A stretch of 64,000 bases of DNA from Rhodobacterales bacterium RIFCSPHIGHO2_02_FULL_62_130 (GCA_001828855.1 MHZT01000040.1:261507-325506); one strand, 5' to 3'; shown: positions 7,964 to 17,093, counted from the stretch's first letter. Notes: generated by a model not told the origin, from the sequence alone. Numbers and translations: made by a program.

Positions 7964-9208
7964 ATGGTTTCTGTGATGACCCAACTTGATCTGAACTTCG
8001 TCCGCAGCCAGTTTCCGGCCTTTGACAGTCCTGTGCTGTCGGGCCATTCCTTCTTTGAGAACGCAGGCGGGTCTTACCCCTGCCGTCAGGTGGTGGACCG
8101 GCTGCACCGGTTCTATCTGGACCGAAAGGTTCAGCCCTATGGTCCCTATCCCGGCGCGCAGGCGGGCGGGGCCGAGATGGACGAGGCGCGCGCGCGGCTG
8201 GCTGCGATGATGGGGGTTGCGGGGCCGCAGGTGTCCTTCGGGCCTTCGACTTCGGCGAATACCTATGTTCTGGCGCAGGCGGTGCGGGTCTGGCTGCGCG
8301 GGGCCAATGCCGCGATTGTGGTGACAAATCAGGATCATGAGGCGAACTCTGGCGTTTGGCGGCGGCTGGCGGATGAGGGTATCGAAGTGCGGGAGTGGCA
8401 GGTTGATCCGCAGACCGGATCGCTGAACCCCGCCGATCTGGGCAAGTTGCTGGCGGATGAGCGGGTGAAGCTGGTGTGTTTCCCGCATTGCTCGAACGTG
8501 GTGGCCGAGATCAATGATGTGGCCGCGATTTCCGCGCAGGCCAAGGCCGCAGGCGCGCGGGTGGTGGTGGATGGCGTGTCCTACGCCCCGCATGGCTTTC
8601 CCGATTTCAACGCGCTTGGCTGCGATGTTTACCTGTTCTCGGCCTACAAGACCTATGGGCCGCATCAGGGCATCATGGTGATCGCAGAAGATTTCGGCGC
8701 AGAGCTACCCGCGCAGGGGCATTATTTCAATGCAGGCAGCCTTTATAAACGCTTCACCCCTGCCGGACCGGATCACGCGCAGATCGCGGCCTGTGCTGGG
8801 ATGGCGGACTATATCGACGCGCTGCATGCACATCACTTTGGCGCGGAACCCGATGCGGCGGCGCGCAACCGTGCGGTGCATGATCTGATGCGGGCGCAAG
8901 AGGTGGCCGTGGTGGCACCGCTGCTGGACTATCTGGCCGCGCGCAACGATCTGCGGCTGATCGGGCCGCGCCGTGCCGAGGATCGCGCGCCGACCGTGGC
9001 CGTAGCGCTGGACCGCGCGGCAGAGCCCGTCTCGGAGGCCTTGGGGCGCGACGGCATTGCCTGCTGGGCGGGTGATTTCTATGCCGTGCGACCCCTGACC
9101 GCGATGGGGGTTGATCTGGGCAAGGGCGTGCTGCGGCTGTCCTCGGTGCATTACACCAGTGCCGAGGATGTCAGCCGTCTGATCGCGGCGCTGGATCGGG
9201 TGTTATGA
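7964..9208 (+). CDS. Cysteine-desulfurase-like PLP enzyme (aminotransferase class V)
   Basis: This protein of 414 residues is a fold-type I PLP enzyme of the aminotransferase class V family, close to the group annotated as cysteine desulfurase-like proteins. Visible are the N-terminal HSFFENAGGSYPCRQVVDRL, the cofactor-binding VVDGVSYAPHGFPDF near residue 205, and SAYKTYGPHQG with the Schiff-base lysine near residue 225. No SUF or ISC genes are nearby, so a housekeeping Fe-S role is unlikely and the substrate is unknown. The ATG at 7964 has GGAAC nine bases upstream; an in-frame ATG at 7976 is an alternative start. Confidence 0.78.
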   Translation: MVSVMTQLDLNFVRSQFPAFDSPVLSGHSFFENAGGSYPCRQVVDRLHRFYLDRKVQPYGPYPGAQAGGAEMDEARARLAAMMGVAGPQVSFGPSTSANTYVLAQAVRVWLRGANAAIVVTNQDHEANSGVWRRLADEGIEVREWQVDPQTGSLNPADLGKLLADERVKLVCFPHCSNVVAEINDVAAISAQAKAAGARVVVDGVSYAPHGFPDFNALGCDVYLFSAYKTYGPHQGIMVIAEDFGAELPAQGHYFNAGSLYKRFTPAGPDHAQIAACAGMADYIDALHAHHFGAEPDAAARNRAVHDLMRAQEVAVVAPLLDYLAARNDLRLIGPRRAEDRAPTVAVALDRAAEPVSEALGRDGIACWAGDFYAVRPLTAMGVDLGKGVLRLSSVHYTSAEDVSRLIAALDRVL

Positions 9209-9237
9209 CCTCTGCACGATAAAACATCTTGCGAAAG

Positions 9238-9265
9238 TGATCCGTCCCGCGCTGCCTTGCGTAAA
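9238..9265 (+). promoter_or_regulatory. Predicted RpoE-ChrR (ECF11)-type promoter for the photolyase operon
   Basis: TGATCC at 9238-9243 is followed after 16 bases by CGTAAA at 9260-9265, and the photolyase start lies about 25 bases further on. This fits the TGATCC / CGTAA pattern that I recall for the singlet-oxygen sigma factor RpoE of Rhodobacter sphaeroides, whose known targets include a photolyase-cyclopropane synthase pair. Confidence 0.65.
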
Positions 9266-9288
9266 CCCTTGAAAGAGCGCGGGACGTG

Positions 9289-10704
9289 ATGACTGACAAG
9301 CCTTTGATCCTCTGGTTCCGCCGCGATCTGCGGCTGACCGGCCATCCGATGCTGGCGGCTGCCGTGGCGACGGGGCGGCCCCTTATTCCCCTGTTTATCC
9401 TTGATCCGGAAACAGAAAGCCTTGGGGCCGCGCCGAAATGGCGGCTGGGGCTGTCGGTTGACCGCTTTGCCGGTGATCTGGCCGCCATCGGCTCGCGTCT
9501 GGTGTTGCGGCGAGGGGCGGCTTTGCCGGTGATCGAGGCGCTTGCTGCGGAAACCGGCGCGGCGGGGGTGATGTGGCAGCGGATGTATGATCCTGCTGCC
9601 AAGGCCCGCGATACCGACGTGAAGGCAGCACTTAAGGCGCGCGGGTTAATTGCCGAAAGCCATGCAGGCGCGCTGCTGTTCGAGCCTTGGGACGTGCAGA
9701 CAGGGCAGGGTGGCTATTACAAGGTATATTCGCCGTTCTGGCGGGCGGTGTCGGGGCGTGACGTGGCAGCGCCCTTGCCAGCGCCGTCGCGGTTGCGCGC
9801 GCCTTCGGTCTGGCCTGCGTCGGACAATCTGGATGACTGGCAGATGGGCGCAGCAATGCGGCGCGGGGCGGCGGTGATGTTGCCGCATCAGCATGTGGGC
9901 GAGGCTGCGGCGCTGGCCCAGCTTGATGCCTTCATTGACGCGCCTGTGCAGAGCTACAAACAGGACCGCGACTTTCCGGCGTTGACAGGGGCGACCTCGG
10001 GCCTGTCAGAAAATCTTGCCTGGGGCGAGATTGGCCCCCGCACGATCTGGGCGGCAGGCCAGCGCGCAGTCCAGCAAGGCGCAGACGGGGCCGAGCATTT
10101 CCTGAAAGAACTGGTCTGGCGTGAGTTTGCCTATCATCTTATGCACCACGCACCGCAAATGCTGACCGAAAACTGGCGCGAGGGCTGGGAGACTTTCCCG
10201 TGGCGGGCAGATAACCCCGACGCGGAACGCTGGCGGCGCGGCATGACGGGCGAACCTTTCGTCGATGCCGCCATGCGCGAGATGTATGTCACAGGCCGGA
10301 TGCACAATCGCGCGCGGATGATCGTCGCCAGCTATCTGACCAAGCATCTGATGACCGATTGGCGCGTGGGGCAGGCATGGTTTGCCGACTGCCTGACCGA
10401 TTTTGACCCTGCCGCCAATGCGATGGGCTGGCAATGGGTGGCAGGGTGCGGCCCCGACGCAGCCCCCTATTTCCGCGTCTTCAACCCTGCGGGTCAAGCC
10501 GAGAAATTCGACAAGGACAGCCGCTATATCCGCCGCTTTGTGGCCGAACTTGGCCGCCCGCCATCCGCCACGGCGCTGTCTTATTTCGATGCCGTGCCAA
10601 AGGCATGGGGCCTGCGCGCGACGCAAGCCTACCCTTCGCCCGTGATTGATCTTGCCGCAGGTCGCGCCCGCGCCCTTGCTGCCTATGGAGAACGAAATGC
10701 TTGA
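9289..10704 (+). CDS. phrB: Deoxyribodipyrimidine photolyase (class I cryptochrome/photolyase family)
   Basis: This 471-residue protein repairs UV-induced cyclobutane pyrimidine dimers using light and reduced FAD. It opens with the antenna-domain signature ILWFRRDLRLTGHPML, and the C-terminal FAD domain shows TGRMHNRARMIVASYLTKHL near residue 340 and DFDPAANAMGWQWVAGCG near residue 370, both hallmark class I segments. The length fits the family. ATG at 9289 was chosen over an overlapping GTG at 9286. Its stop codon overlaps the start of the cyclopropane synthase gene, so the two are translationally coupled. A predicted RpoE-type promoter lies upstream, pointing to induction by singlet oxygen. 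Confidence 0.95.
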   Translation: MTDKPLILWFRRDLRLTGHPMLAAAVATGRPLIPLFILDPETESLGAAPKWRLGLSVDRFAGDLAAIGSRLVLRRGAALPVIEALAAETGAAGVMWQRMYDPAAKARDTDVKAALKARGLIAESHAGALLFEPWDVQTGQGGYYKVYSPFWRAVSGRDVAAPLPAPSRLRAPSVWPASDNLDDWQMGAAMRRGAAVMLPHQHVGEAAALAQLDAFIDAPVQSYKQDRDFPALTGATSGLSENLAWGEIGPRTIWAAGQRAVQQGADGAEHFLKELVWREFAYHLMHHAPQMLTENWREGWETFPWRADNPDAERWRRGMTGEPFVDAAMREMYVTGRMHNRARMIVASYLTKHLMTDWRVGQAWFADCLTDFDPAANAMGWQWVAGCGPDAAPYFRVFNPAGQAEKFDKDSRYIRRFVAELGRPPSATALSYFDAVPKAWGLRATQAYPSPVIDLAAGRARALAAYGERNA

Positions 10705-11962
10705 GCGGCCCGCGACAATCTGGAACGATACGGCAAAGGCCCATGGGGGAGACATGGACTATCTGACCACGATCAAGGGCCAGACCGGCCTGCCGCGCTA
10801 TTTCGCTGCCGTGTTCGAGGTGGCCAAGCGCCTGCACCGCGGGCGGCTGGATTTTGTGCTGCCCGATGGCCGCCGCTTTCGCATCGAAGGCAAGACCGCC
10901 GGTCCCGTGGCGGAACTGGACGTGCATGACCCCGATATTTTCGCCCGCCTGATCCGCGATGGTGATCTGGGTTTTTGTGAGGCCTATCTGGATGGCGGCT
11001 GGTCCACCCCCGATCTGCAAGCCTTCATGGACCTGATGCAGGACGGCAATGCCGACGTTTACGACGGTTTTCCGGGCATGGGGCTGGTGCGCGCCTATGA
11101 ACGGCTGCGGTTCTGGATGCAGTCGAATTCGAAAAAACAGGCACGCAAGAACATCGCGCATCACTATGATCTGGGGAATGATTTTTACAGCCTGTGGCTT
11201 GATGACAGCATGACCTATTCCTCGGCGCTGTTCCGCACCGGGCAGGAAAGTCTGGAAAAGGCGCAAGAGCAGAAATACGCCAGCATGGTGGATCAGATGG
11301 GCGCAAAGCCCGGTGATCATGTGCTGGAAATCGGCTGCGGCTGGGGCGGCTTTGCCGAATATGCCGCCAAGGAGCGCGGCCTGCGCGTGACGGCGCTGAC
11401 CATCAGTCAGGCCCAGCATGACTATGCCGTAGCGCGGATGCAGGCGGCGGGCCTGTCGGACCGCGTGGAAATAAAGCTGCAGGACTACCGCGACGAACGC
11501 GGCCTTTATGACGGCATTGCCAGTATCGAGATGTTCGAAGCGGTGGGCGAACGCTATTGGCCGACCTATTTCAACACCGTGCGCGACCGGCTGAAACCGG
11601 GGGCCAATGCCACGCTGCAAATCATCACCACCCAAGATGCACGCTTTGAAACCTATCGCAAAAGCGTTGATTTCATCCAGAAATACATCTTTCCGGGGGG
11701 GATGCTGCCTTCGCCCTCGGCGCTGCGGCGCGAAGTGGAAAAGGCCGGTCTGCGGGTGAAAGGCTCGATCGAGTTCGGGCAAAGCTATAGTCTGACCCTG
11801 CGGCGCTGGCATGAAACCTTCAACGCGCGCTGGGCGGATGTGGCGCGCTTGGGCTTTGACGACCGGTTCCGCCGCATGTGGAACTTTTATCTGACCTCTT
11901 GCGCTGGCTCTTTTCAGGGCGGAAACTGCGATGTGACGCAGATTACCATCATGCGTCCCTGA
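10697..11962 (+). CDS. cfa: Cyclopropane-fatty-acyl-phospholipid synthase
   Basis: This 421-residue SAM-dependent enzyme adds a methylene group to unsaturated phospholipid acyl chains at the membrane surface. It has the N-terminal lipid-binding region (LGFCEAYLDGGWSTPDL near residue 95), ARKNIAHHYDLGNDFYSLWLD around residue 150, the SAM motif VLEIGCGWGGFAEYA near residue 210, and the C-terminal CAGSFQGGNCDVTQI. The ATG at 10697 has GGAG six bases upstream, inside the photolyase gene; the frame extends further upstream but that part has no family likeness. The overlap with the photolyase (ATGCTTGA) suggests one light/singlet-oxygen stress operon protecting DNA and membrane lipids. Confidence 0.93.
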   Translation: MLERPATIWNDTAKAHGGDMDYLTTIKGQTGLPRYFAAVFEVAKRLHRGRLDFVLPDGRRFRIEGKTAGPVAELDVHDPDIFARLIRDGDLGFCEAYLDGGWSTPDLQAFMDLMQDGNADVYDGFPGMGLVRAYERLRFWMQSNSKKQARKNIAHHYDLGNDFYSLWLDDSMTYSSALFRTGQESLEKAQEQKYASMVDQMGAKPGDHVLEIGCGWGGFAEYAAKERGLRVTALTISQAQHDYAVARMQAAGLSDRVEIKLQDYRDERGLYDGIASIEMFEAVGERYWPTYFNTVRDRLKPGANATLQIITTQDARFETYRKSVDFIQKYIFPGGMLPSPSALRREVEKAGLRVKGSIEFGQSYSLTLRRWHETFNARWADVARLGFDDRFRRMWNFYLTSCAGSFQGGNCDVTQITIMRP

Positions 11963-11985
11963 TCCCGCTTTTCCAGAGGTCCGCC

Positions 11986-12426
11986 ATGCCCACCGCCGCC
12001 AAACTTGTCGCTGCCGTGATGTTTGCAGCGGTGGGGTTCCTTGCCGCGCAGGCCTATGTGCCGTCTTTGCCCGAAGGCACCCAGATCGGCTTTCTGCGTG
12101 AGATTTGCGCGGGTCTGGGACTTGTCATCGGCTGGTTTGTTATGGGGCGGTTGGTGGGTAAGGGCTATGTCGAGGCGGTTGGCTTTGGCATCCGCACATC
12201 GGTCACCGTGCTGTTCTGGGCGGTTCTGGGCTTTTCCATCTACGAGATGATCCTGCGCTCGACCAAGATGATGTATGACGGCCCGATGGAGGCGCTGTTG
12301 GGCGTGTTCGATCTGGTGATCTATTATGGCAAGATGATGGGATCGCCAGAGTTCATTGGCACACTGCTGATTGGCGGGGTCTTGGGGGGGATTGCCGCCG
12401 AATGGGCGGGGCGGCGCTGGTCCTGA
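11986..12426 (+). CDS. trgA: TrgA family tellurium resistance membrane protein
   Basis: This 146-residue protein is mostly hydrophobic with about four membrane segments (AAVMFAAVGFLAAQAYV, ICAGLGLVIGWFVMGRLVG, SVTVLFWAVLGFSIYEM and a C-terminal FIGTLLIGGVLGGIAAEW). It matches TrgA, first described in the Rhodobacter sphaeroides high-level tellurite resistance locus. Its biochemical function is not established. The ATG at 11986 sits 23 bases after the cyclopropane synthase stop, and the next gene, trgB, starts two bases after its own stop, so all four genes could share one message. Confidence 0.85.
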   Translation: MPTAAKLVAAVMFAAVGFLAAQAYVPSLPEGTQIGFLREICAGLGLVIGWFVMGRLVGKGYVEAVGFGIRTSVTVLFWAVLGFSIYEMILRSTKMMYDGPMEALLGVFDLVIYYGKMMGSPEFIGTLLIGGVLGGIAAEWAGRRWS

Positions 12427-12428
12427 GA

Positions 12429-13535
12429 ATGGCGGATTTCTTTTTCTATGGCACTTTGTGCCATGCCGGTCTGGTGCAGATCGTGTTGGGGCGCAAGGTG
12501 CAGGCCGAGCCTGCGCTTTTGCCGGACCATGCGGTCTATTGGGCAAAAGATCATGCGTTTCCGCTGATCATGGCCGAAACCGGCGCAAAGGCGGCAGGTG
12601 TGCTGGTGCGGGATCTGTCGCCCGAAGATGTGGCACGGCTGGATTTCTATGAGGGCGGCTTTGGCTATCAGACGCGCGAGACCTTGGTGCATAGCGCATC
12701 GGGGCCATTCCGCGCGCAGGTCTATTTTCCTGATCCGGGTCAGTGGGTTGCGGGGCGCGCATGGTCTTTGACCGAGTGGGAGATACAGTTCGGGCCGACG
12801 GTGACGGCCACCGCCCGCGATGTCATGGCGCTTTATGGCGTCAAACCCGCGCAAGCGGTGCAGGCGCGCCATGCCCAGATGCTGGTGCGCGGCGCGGCAC
12901 GGGTGCGGGCGGGCGCGACGCACCCTGTGACGTTACGCCTGTCAGGTGATGTGCAGGTGGCGGCACGGCGCGAACCCTATGCGCGCTTTTTCGCGGTGGA
13001 GGAATACGACCTGTCCTTCCGCCGTTTTGATGGCACCCCCAGCCCTGCCGTCACCCGCGCGGTGTTCATTTCGGGCGATGCGGTGACAGTGCTGCCCTAT
13101 GACCCCGTGCGCGACCGTGTGCTGGTGGTCGAGCAGTTCCGCTCTGGCCCCTTCGCGCGGGGCGACAGCCAGCCTTGGCAGATCGAAGCGATTGCAGGCC
13201 GGATCGACACTGGCGAAACCCCCGAAGACGCCGCGCGCCGTGAGGCGGAGGAAGAGGCGGGGTTGACTTTGGGCGCGCTGCTTCCGGTGGCACAATATTA
13301 CCCGACGCCGGGGATCTGTGCCGAATACCTCTATTCCTATGTCGCAGTCACTGACCTGCCCGACGGGTCGGCGGGGGTGTTCGGGGTCGAAGGCGAGGCC
13401 GAGGATATTCGCGGTCACCTCATCGGATTTGACGATCTGATGGCGCTGGTTGCATCCGGTGAGGTGTCAAACGCACCGCTGATTCTGACGGCGTTCTGGT
13501 TGCAATCCCGCAGGGCAGAATTGCGCGGGGGCTGA
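12429..13535 (+). CDS. trgB: TrgB: gamma-glutamylcyclotransferase-like domain fused to NUDIX hydrolase
   Basis: This 368-residue protein has two domains. Residues 1 to about 110 look like an AIG2/GGCT fold (FFFYGTLCHAGLVQIVLG). The C-terminal half is a NUDIX hydrolase of the ADP-ribose pyrophosphatase type, with a complete NUDIX box GRIDTGETPEDAARREAEEEAGL near residue 265 (G-x5-E-x7-REUxEExGU). This composition matches TrgB of the trgAB tellurite locus. It is likely to hydrolyse ADP-ribose or a related nucleotide in the cytoplasm; the link to tellurite comes from the R. sphaeroides genetics, not from this sequence. The start at 12429 is two bases after the trgA stop. Confidence 0.88.
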   Translation: MADFFFYGTLCHAGLVQIVLGRKVQAEPALLPDHAVYWAKDHAFPLIMAETGAKAAGVLVRDLSPEDVARLDFYEGGFGYQTRETLVHSASGPFRAQVYFPDPGQWVAGRAWSLTEWEIQFGPTVTATARDVMALYGVKPAQAVQARHAQMLVRGAARVRAGATHPVTLRLSGDVQVAARREPYARFFAVEEYDLSFRRFDGTPSPAVTRAVFISGDAVTVLPYDPVRDRVLVVEQFRSGPFARGDSQPWQIEAIAGRIDTGETPEDAARREAEEEAGLTLGALLPVAQYYPTPGICAEYLYSYVAVTDLPDGSAGVFGVEGEAEDIRGHLIGFDDLMALVASGEVSNAPLILTAFWLQSRRAELRGG

Positions 13536-13549
13536 CCCCGCGCCAGATC

Positions 13550-14719
13550 TTACAACGCCAGCTTCACCCAAGCCGCGTTCTTGGCCGAGGATCGCACGCA
13601 GGCATCGACAAAGGCAACGCCCTCTAGCCCCTCTTTCAGGCCGGGGAAGGTCACGGCGGCGTCCAGCGCCACGCCGTCACGGCGCGCGATGATGGCGCGG
13701 GCGGCTTCGGCGTAGATATTGGCGAAGCCTTCCAGATAGCCTTCGGGATGGCCTGCGGGAATACGGCTGACGCGGGCGGCGGCTTCACCCGTGCCGGACC
13801 CACCACGGGTCAGCCGATAGCGCGGCGCGCCAAGTGGTGTAACCCACAGATAATTCGGGTTTTCCTGCTCCCACTCGATGCCGGCCTTGGTGCCGTAAAT
13901 CCGCAAGCGCAGCCCGTTTTCCTGACCCGAGGCGACCTGACTGCACCACAGCATCCCCCGCGCGCCCGAGGTATAGCGCATCAGGATATGGCCGTTGTCA
14001 TCCACCCTACGCCCCGGAACAAAGGCTTGCAGATCGGCGGCAAGGCTGTCGAGCGTCAGGCCGGAAACGAAATTGGCAAGGTTGAAGGCATGGGTGCCGA
14101 TGTCCCCCGTGGCGCCACCCGCGCCCGAACGCGCCGGATCGGTGCGCCAGTCAGCCTGCTTTTGCCCCGAGTTTTCCAGCGGTTCGGCCAGCCAGTCCTG
14201 CGCGTATTCGACATTGACCAGACGGATATCGCCCAAGACGCCCGCCGCGATCATCTCTTTCGCCTGCCGGATCATCGGATAGCCGGTGTAGTTATGCGTC
14301 AGCGCAAAGACCACGCCCGAGGCTTCGGCGGCCTTGGCCAGTTTCTTGGCCTCGGGCAGGGTGGCGGTCAGCGGCTTGTCGCAGATCACATGGATGCCAC
14401 GCTTCAGGAATTGCAGCGCCACAGGGGCGTGCATGTGGTTGGGGGTGACAATCGCCACCGCCTCGATCCCGTCTTTGCGGCGGGCTTCCTTCTGCGCCAT
14501 CTCCTCGAAAGAGCCATAGCTGCGCGCCACGCCCAGATCGGCGGCAGAGGCTGCGGATTTCTCGGGGTCAGACGAAAAGCTGCCCGCGACCAGCTTATAC
14601 TGGTCGTCGATCCGGCTGGCGATGCGGTGAACGGCGCCGATAAAGGCGCCACGCCCGCCGCCGACCATACCCAGACGGATACGGGGGGCGCGGGCGACAT
14701 GGGCGGCGGTGATGGCCAT
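13550..14719 (-). CDS. Gfo/Idh/MocA family NAD(P)-dependent sugar dehydrogenase (first copy)
   Basis: This 389-residue oxidoreductase has the N-terminal Rossmann motif GMVGGGRGAFIGAVH near residue 17 and the family's CDKPLT motif with its catalytic lysine near residue 115. The segment GATGDIGTHAFNLANFVSG near residue 205 supplies the usual aspartate/histidine of the active site. Such enzymes oxidise a hydroxyl of a sugar, inositol or glycoside, often at C3. It ends a leftward unit: LacI regulator, TIM-barrel isomerase, this gene, with only three bases between it and the isomerase gene. Together with the divergent transporter operon it points to glycoside catabolism. Substrate unknown. Confidence 0.88.
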   Translation of the reverse strand: MAITAAHVARAPRIRLGMVGGGRGAFIGAVHRIASRIDDQYKLVAGSFSSDPEKSAASAADLGVARSYGSFEEMAQKEARRKDGIEAVAIVTPNHMHAPVALQFLKRGIHVICDKPLTATLPEAKKLAKAAEASGVVFALTHNYTGYPMIRQAKEMIAAGVLGDIRLVNVEYAQDWLAEPLENSGQKQADWRTDPARSGAGGATGDIGTHAFNLANFVSGLTLDSLAADLQAFVPGRRVDDNGHILMRYTSGARGMLWCSQVASGQENGLRLRIYGTKAGIEWEQENPNYLWVTPLGAPRYRLTRGGSGTGEAAARVSRIPAGHPEGYLEGFANIYAEAARAIIARRDGVALDAAVTFPGLKEGLEGVAFVDACVRSSAKNAAWVKLAL

Positions 14720-14722
14720 GGC

Positions 14723-15778
14723 TTACTCCAATCCAAGCATGCGGCGGTTTGCAGCCCGATCTGTGCCAGCATCCGCGAAATCGTCAAAGGCTTTTTCGGT
14801 GACGCGGATGATATGGGCGTTCACAAACTCGGCCCCTTCGCGCGCGCCATCTTCGGGATGCTTCAGGCAGCATTCCCATTCCACCACGGCCCAGCCGTCA
14901 AAGCCGTATTGCGTCAGTTTCGAGAAGATGCCCGCAAAATCAACCTGCCCGTCGCCAAGGCTGCGGAAGCGGCCCGCGCGGTTCACCCAAGACTGAAAGC
15001 CGCCGTAAACGCCTTGGCGGCCTGTCGGGTTCAACTCGGCATCCTTGACGTGGAACATCTTGATCCGGTCATGGTAGATGTCGATATTGTCAAGATAATC
15101 AAGGTGTTGCAGAACATAATGGCTGGGATCATACAGCATGTTGGCGCGTTTGTGCCCGCCCACACGGTCAAGGAACATCTCGAACGAGATGCCGTCGTGC
15201 AAATCCTCGCCGGGGTGGATTTCATAGGCAAGATCAACGCCGCAATCTTCGGCATGATCCAGAATGGGCATCCAGCGGCGGGCTAGTTCGTCGAACGCCT
15301 CTTCCACAAGCCCCGCAGGCCGCTGCGGCCACGGGTAAAGATAGGGCCAAGCCAGCGCGCCCGAAAAGGTCGCATGCGCGGTCAGGCCAAGGTTTTCCGA
15401 GGCCAGCAGCGCCTTTTTCACCTGATCCACCGCCCAAGCCTGCCGCGCCTTGGGGTTGCCGCGCACTTCCGGCGCTGCAAAGCCGTCAAACTGGCTGTCA
15501 TAGGCCGGATGCACAGCTACCAACTGGCCCTGCAAATGGGTCGATAACTCCGTAATCTCAATGCCATTCGCTGCGGCAATGCCCTTGATCTCGTCGCAAT
15601 AGGTTTTCGAGGTGGCGGCCTTGTCCAGATCAATCAGGCGGGCGTCCCATGACGGGATTTGCACGCCCTTATAGCCTAGCCCAGCGGCCCATTTCGTGAT
15701 CGAATCCAAGCTGTTGAACGGTGCGGCATCGCCTGCGAACTGCGCCAGAAACAGCGCGGGGCCTTTGATGGTTTTCAT
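14723..15778 (-). CDS. Sugar phosphate isomerase/epimerase, AP endonuclease-2-like TIM barrel (first copy)
   Basis: This 351-residue protein belongs to the xylose isomerase-like TIM-barrel superfamily. Metal-ligand segments are visible as VDLAYEIHPGEDLHDG, LYDPSHYVLQHLDYLD and KMFHVKDAELNPTGRQG, with a late AVVEWECC strand. The ATG at 15778 was preferred because the upstream extension of the frame overlaps the regulator gene and lacks family likeness. Partners of Gfo/Idh dehydrogenases in such loci act as isomerases, epimerases or cleave 3-keto-glycosides; the reaction here is unknown. It lies between the LacI gene and the dehydrogenase gene in a tight operon. Confidence 0.85.
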   Translation of the reverse strand: MKTIKGPALFLAQFAGDAAPFNSLDSITKWAAGLGYKGVQIPSWDARLIDLDKAATSKTYCDEIKGIAAANGIEITELSTHLQGQLVAVHPAYDSQFDGFAAPEVRGNPKARQAWAVDQVKKALLASENLGLTAHATFSGALAWPYLYPWPQRPAGLVEEAFDELARRWMPILDHAEDCGVDLAYEIHPGEDLHDGISFEMFLDRVGGHKRANMLYDPSHYVLQHLDYLDNIDIYHDRIKMFHVKDAELNPTGRQGVYGGFQSWVNRAGRFRSLGDGQVDFAGIFSKLTQYGFDGWAVVEWECCLKHPEDGAREGAEFVNAHIIRVTEKAFDDFADAGTDRAANRRMLGLE

Positions 15779-15788
15779 GGTGTTCTCC

Positions 15789-16823
15789 CTAAACTGCGCT
15801 GCGGAAGTCCGACAGTTGCGGCACCTCCAGCCCTTGTCCTTCATCCGGCGCGCGCCCCTCGATCGCAGCCATCACGGCGCGGGCCAGAAAATTCCCCGCG
15901 CGGCCGACATCTTCCTGAACAACGATCATTTCCTTGCGGAAACGGTGCAAGAACCGGATCGCCTCTTTCGAGACCAGATCGAAATCACGCCCCAGCATCA
16001 GCCCGGCATGTTCCGCGCCCGTTGTGGCCGCGATTGCCGAGGTGGTGGACCCCGAGATGATGGCATCGGGGCGGTTGGGTTGGCCAAAGCGCGCCGCCAT
16101 CGCGGCCTCGACATCGGCGGCGGGGCTGTCACTGGTGACGGTGGTGCAGACTTCAAACGTCAGGTCATGCGCGGCGGCAGCCTCGACCGCACCAAGGATC
16201 ATGTGACGCGAATACATATGGTTGCGCGGCGGTGCGACCATCAGGATATGCCGCCGCCCTTTTTTCGCCAAAACCTCGACGGCAAGCCGCCCGAAGGCTT
16301 CGTTGTCAAAGTCGAAATAGGGGTGGTCCAGCCCCATATCGGTACGGCCATGGGTGGCGAAGGGGAAGCTGTGATCCACCATATAGCGGATGCGCGGGTC
16401 GTCCGGCTTGGTCTGGTTCAGGATAATGCCGTCCGCGCTTTCGGTTTCCACGATATAGCGCACGGTGTCCAACGGGTCTTGATCGGGAAAGAACGGCATC
16501 ACCACAAGATGATAGGCGGTGCCACGCAACGCCTCGGCGATCGAATAGATCAGCTTTGAGGTGTGGTTCATCACATCGGATTCGGTGGACAGCAACAAGG
16601 CAATGACATTGGTCTTGCCTGTGCGTAGGCGCACAGCAGCGCGATTTTGCCGGTAGCCAAGACGCTGCGCGGTCTCGCGCACGCGTTGCTTGGTTTCCGC
16701 GCCGATATCGGGGGCATCTTTCAGCGCCCGACTGACCGTCGCAATGGCAAGGCCGGTTTCGGCGGCGATGGTTTTCAGCGTGGGGCGTTCCGTCCCGACA
16801 AGGGGCAGGGGTGATTCTGTCAT
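15789..16823 (-). CDS. LacI family transcriptional regulator of the sugar locus
   Basis: This 344-residue protein has an N-terminal LacI helix-turn-helix (TLKTIAAETGLAIATVSRALKD at about residues 14-35) with the hinge region, followed by a periplasmic-binding-protein-like effector domain (NVIALLLSTESDVMNHTSKLI onwards, ISGSTTSAIAA near residue 265). The ATG at 16823 puts the HTH at the usual position near the N-terminus; the frame is open further upstream but without likeness. It is transcribed away from the ABC transporter operon, and two operator-like palindromes lie at the transporter promoter. It probably represses both arms until a glycoside or product is bound. Confidence 0.92.
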   Translation of the reverse strand: MTESPLPLVGTERPTLKTIAAETGLAIATVSRALKDAPDIGAETKQRVRETAQRLGYRQNRAAVRLRTGKTNVIALLLSTESDVMNHTSKLIYSIAEALRGTAYHLVVMPFFPDQDPLDTVRYIVETESADGIILNQTKPDDPRIRYMVDHSFPFATHGRTDMGLDHPYFDFDNEAFGRLAVEVLAKKGRRHILMVAPPRNHMYSRHMILGAVEAAAAHDLTFEVCTTVTSDSPAADVEAAMAARFGQPNRPDAIISGSTTSAIAATTGAEHAGLMLGRDFDLVSKEAIRFLHRFRKEMIVVQEDVGRAGNFLARAVMAAIEGRAPDEGQGLEVPQLSDFRSAV

Positions 16824-17093
16824 GACTTCCAATCCCAACGCAGGCCGCATGTTGTGCAGGGTATTCCCCGAATTTTCCAGCCCCCCGATTCTTCCGCTTT
16901 GCCCTCCGACGGCGGGAAAACAGCGGGTGTCTGGCCGCCCCCGGTTCCCGTGCAAGGTGAAAACACCCCGCAATTTCAGATGGTTCCCAAGGTCGGCAAG
17001 GGTCGGGCAGGTGTCGCATCCGGTCAATACCAAGTCGTATTCAAAGCCGGAACGGGGCCGCCGACAAGCGAAAAGATTGCTTGATTGAAAAAA

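Noticed and set aside
7964..9208. Housekeeping cysteine desulfurase (IscS/SufS)
   Set aside because: No iscU, suf or other Fe-S genes are adjacent and the sequence resembles the class V 'desulfurase-like' group instead.
10646..10696. Longer N-terminus for the cyclopropane synthase
   Set aside because: The extra codons lie inside the photolyase gene and lack family likeness; the ATG at 10697 has a ribosome site at correct distance.
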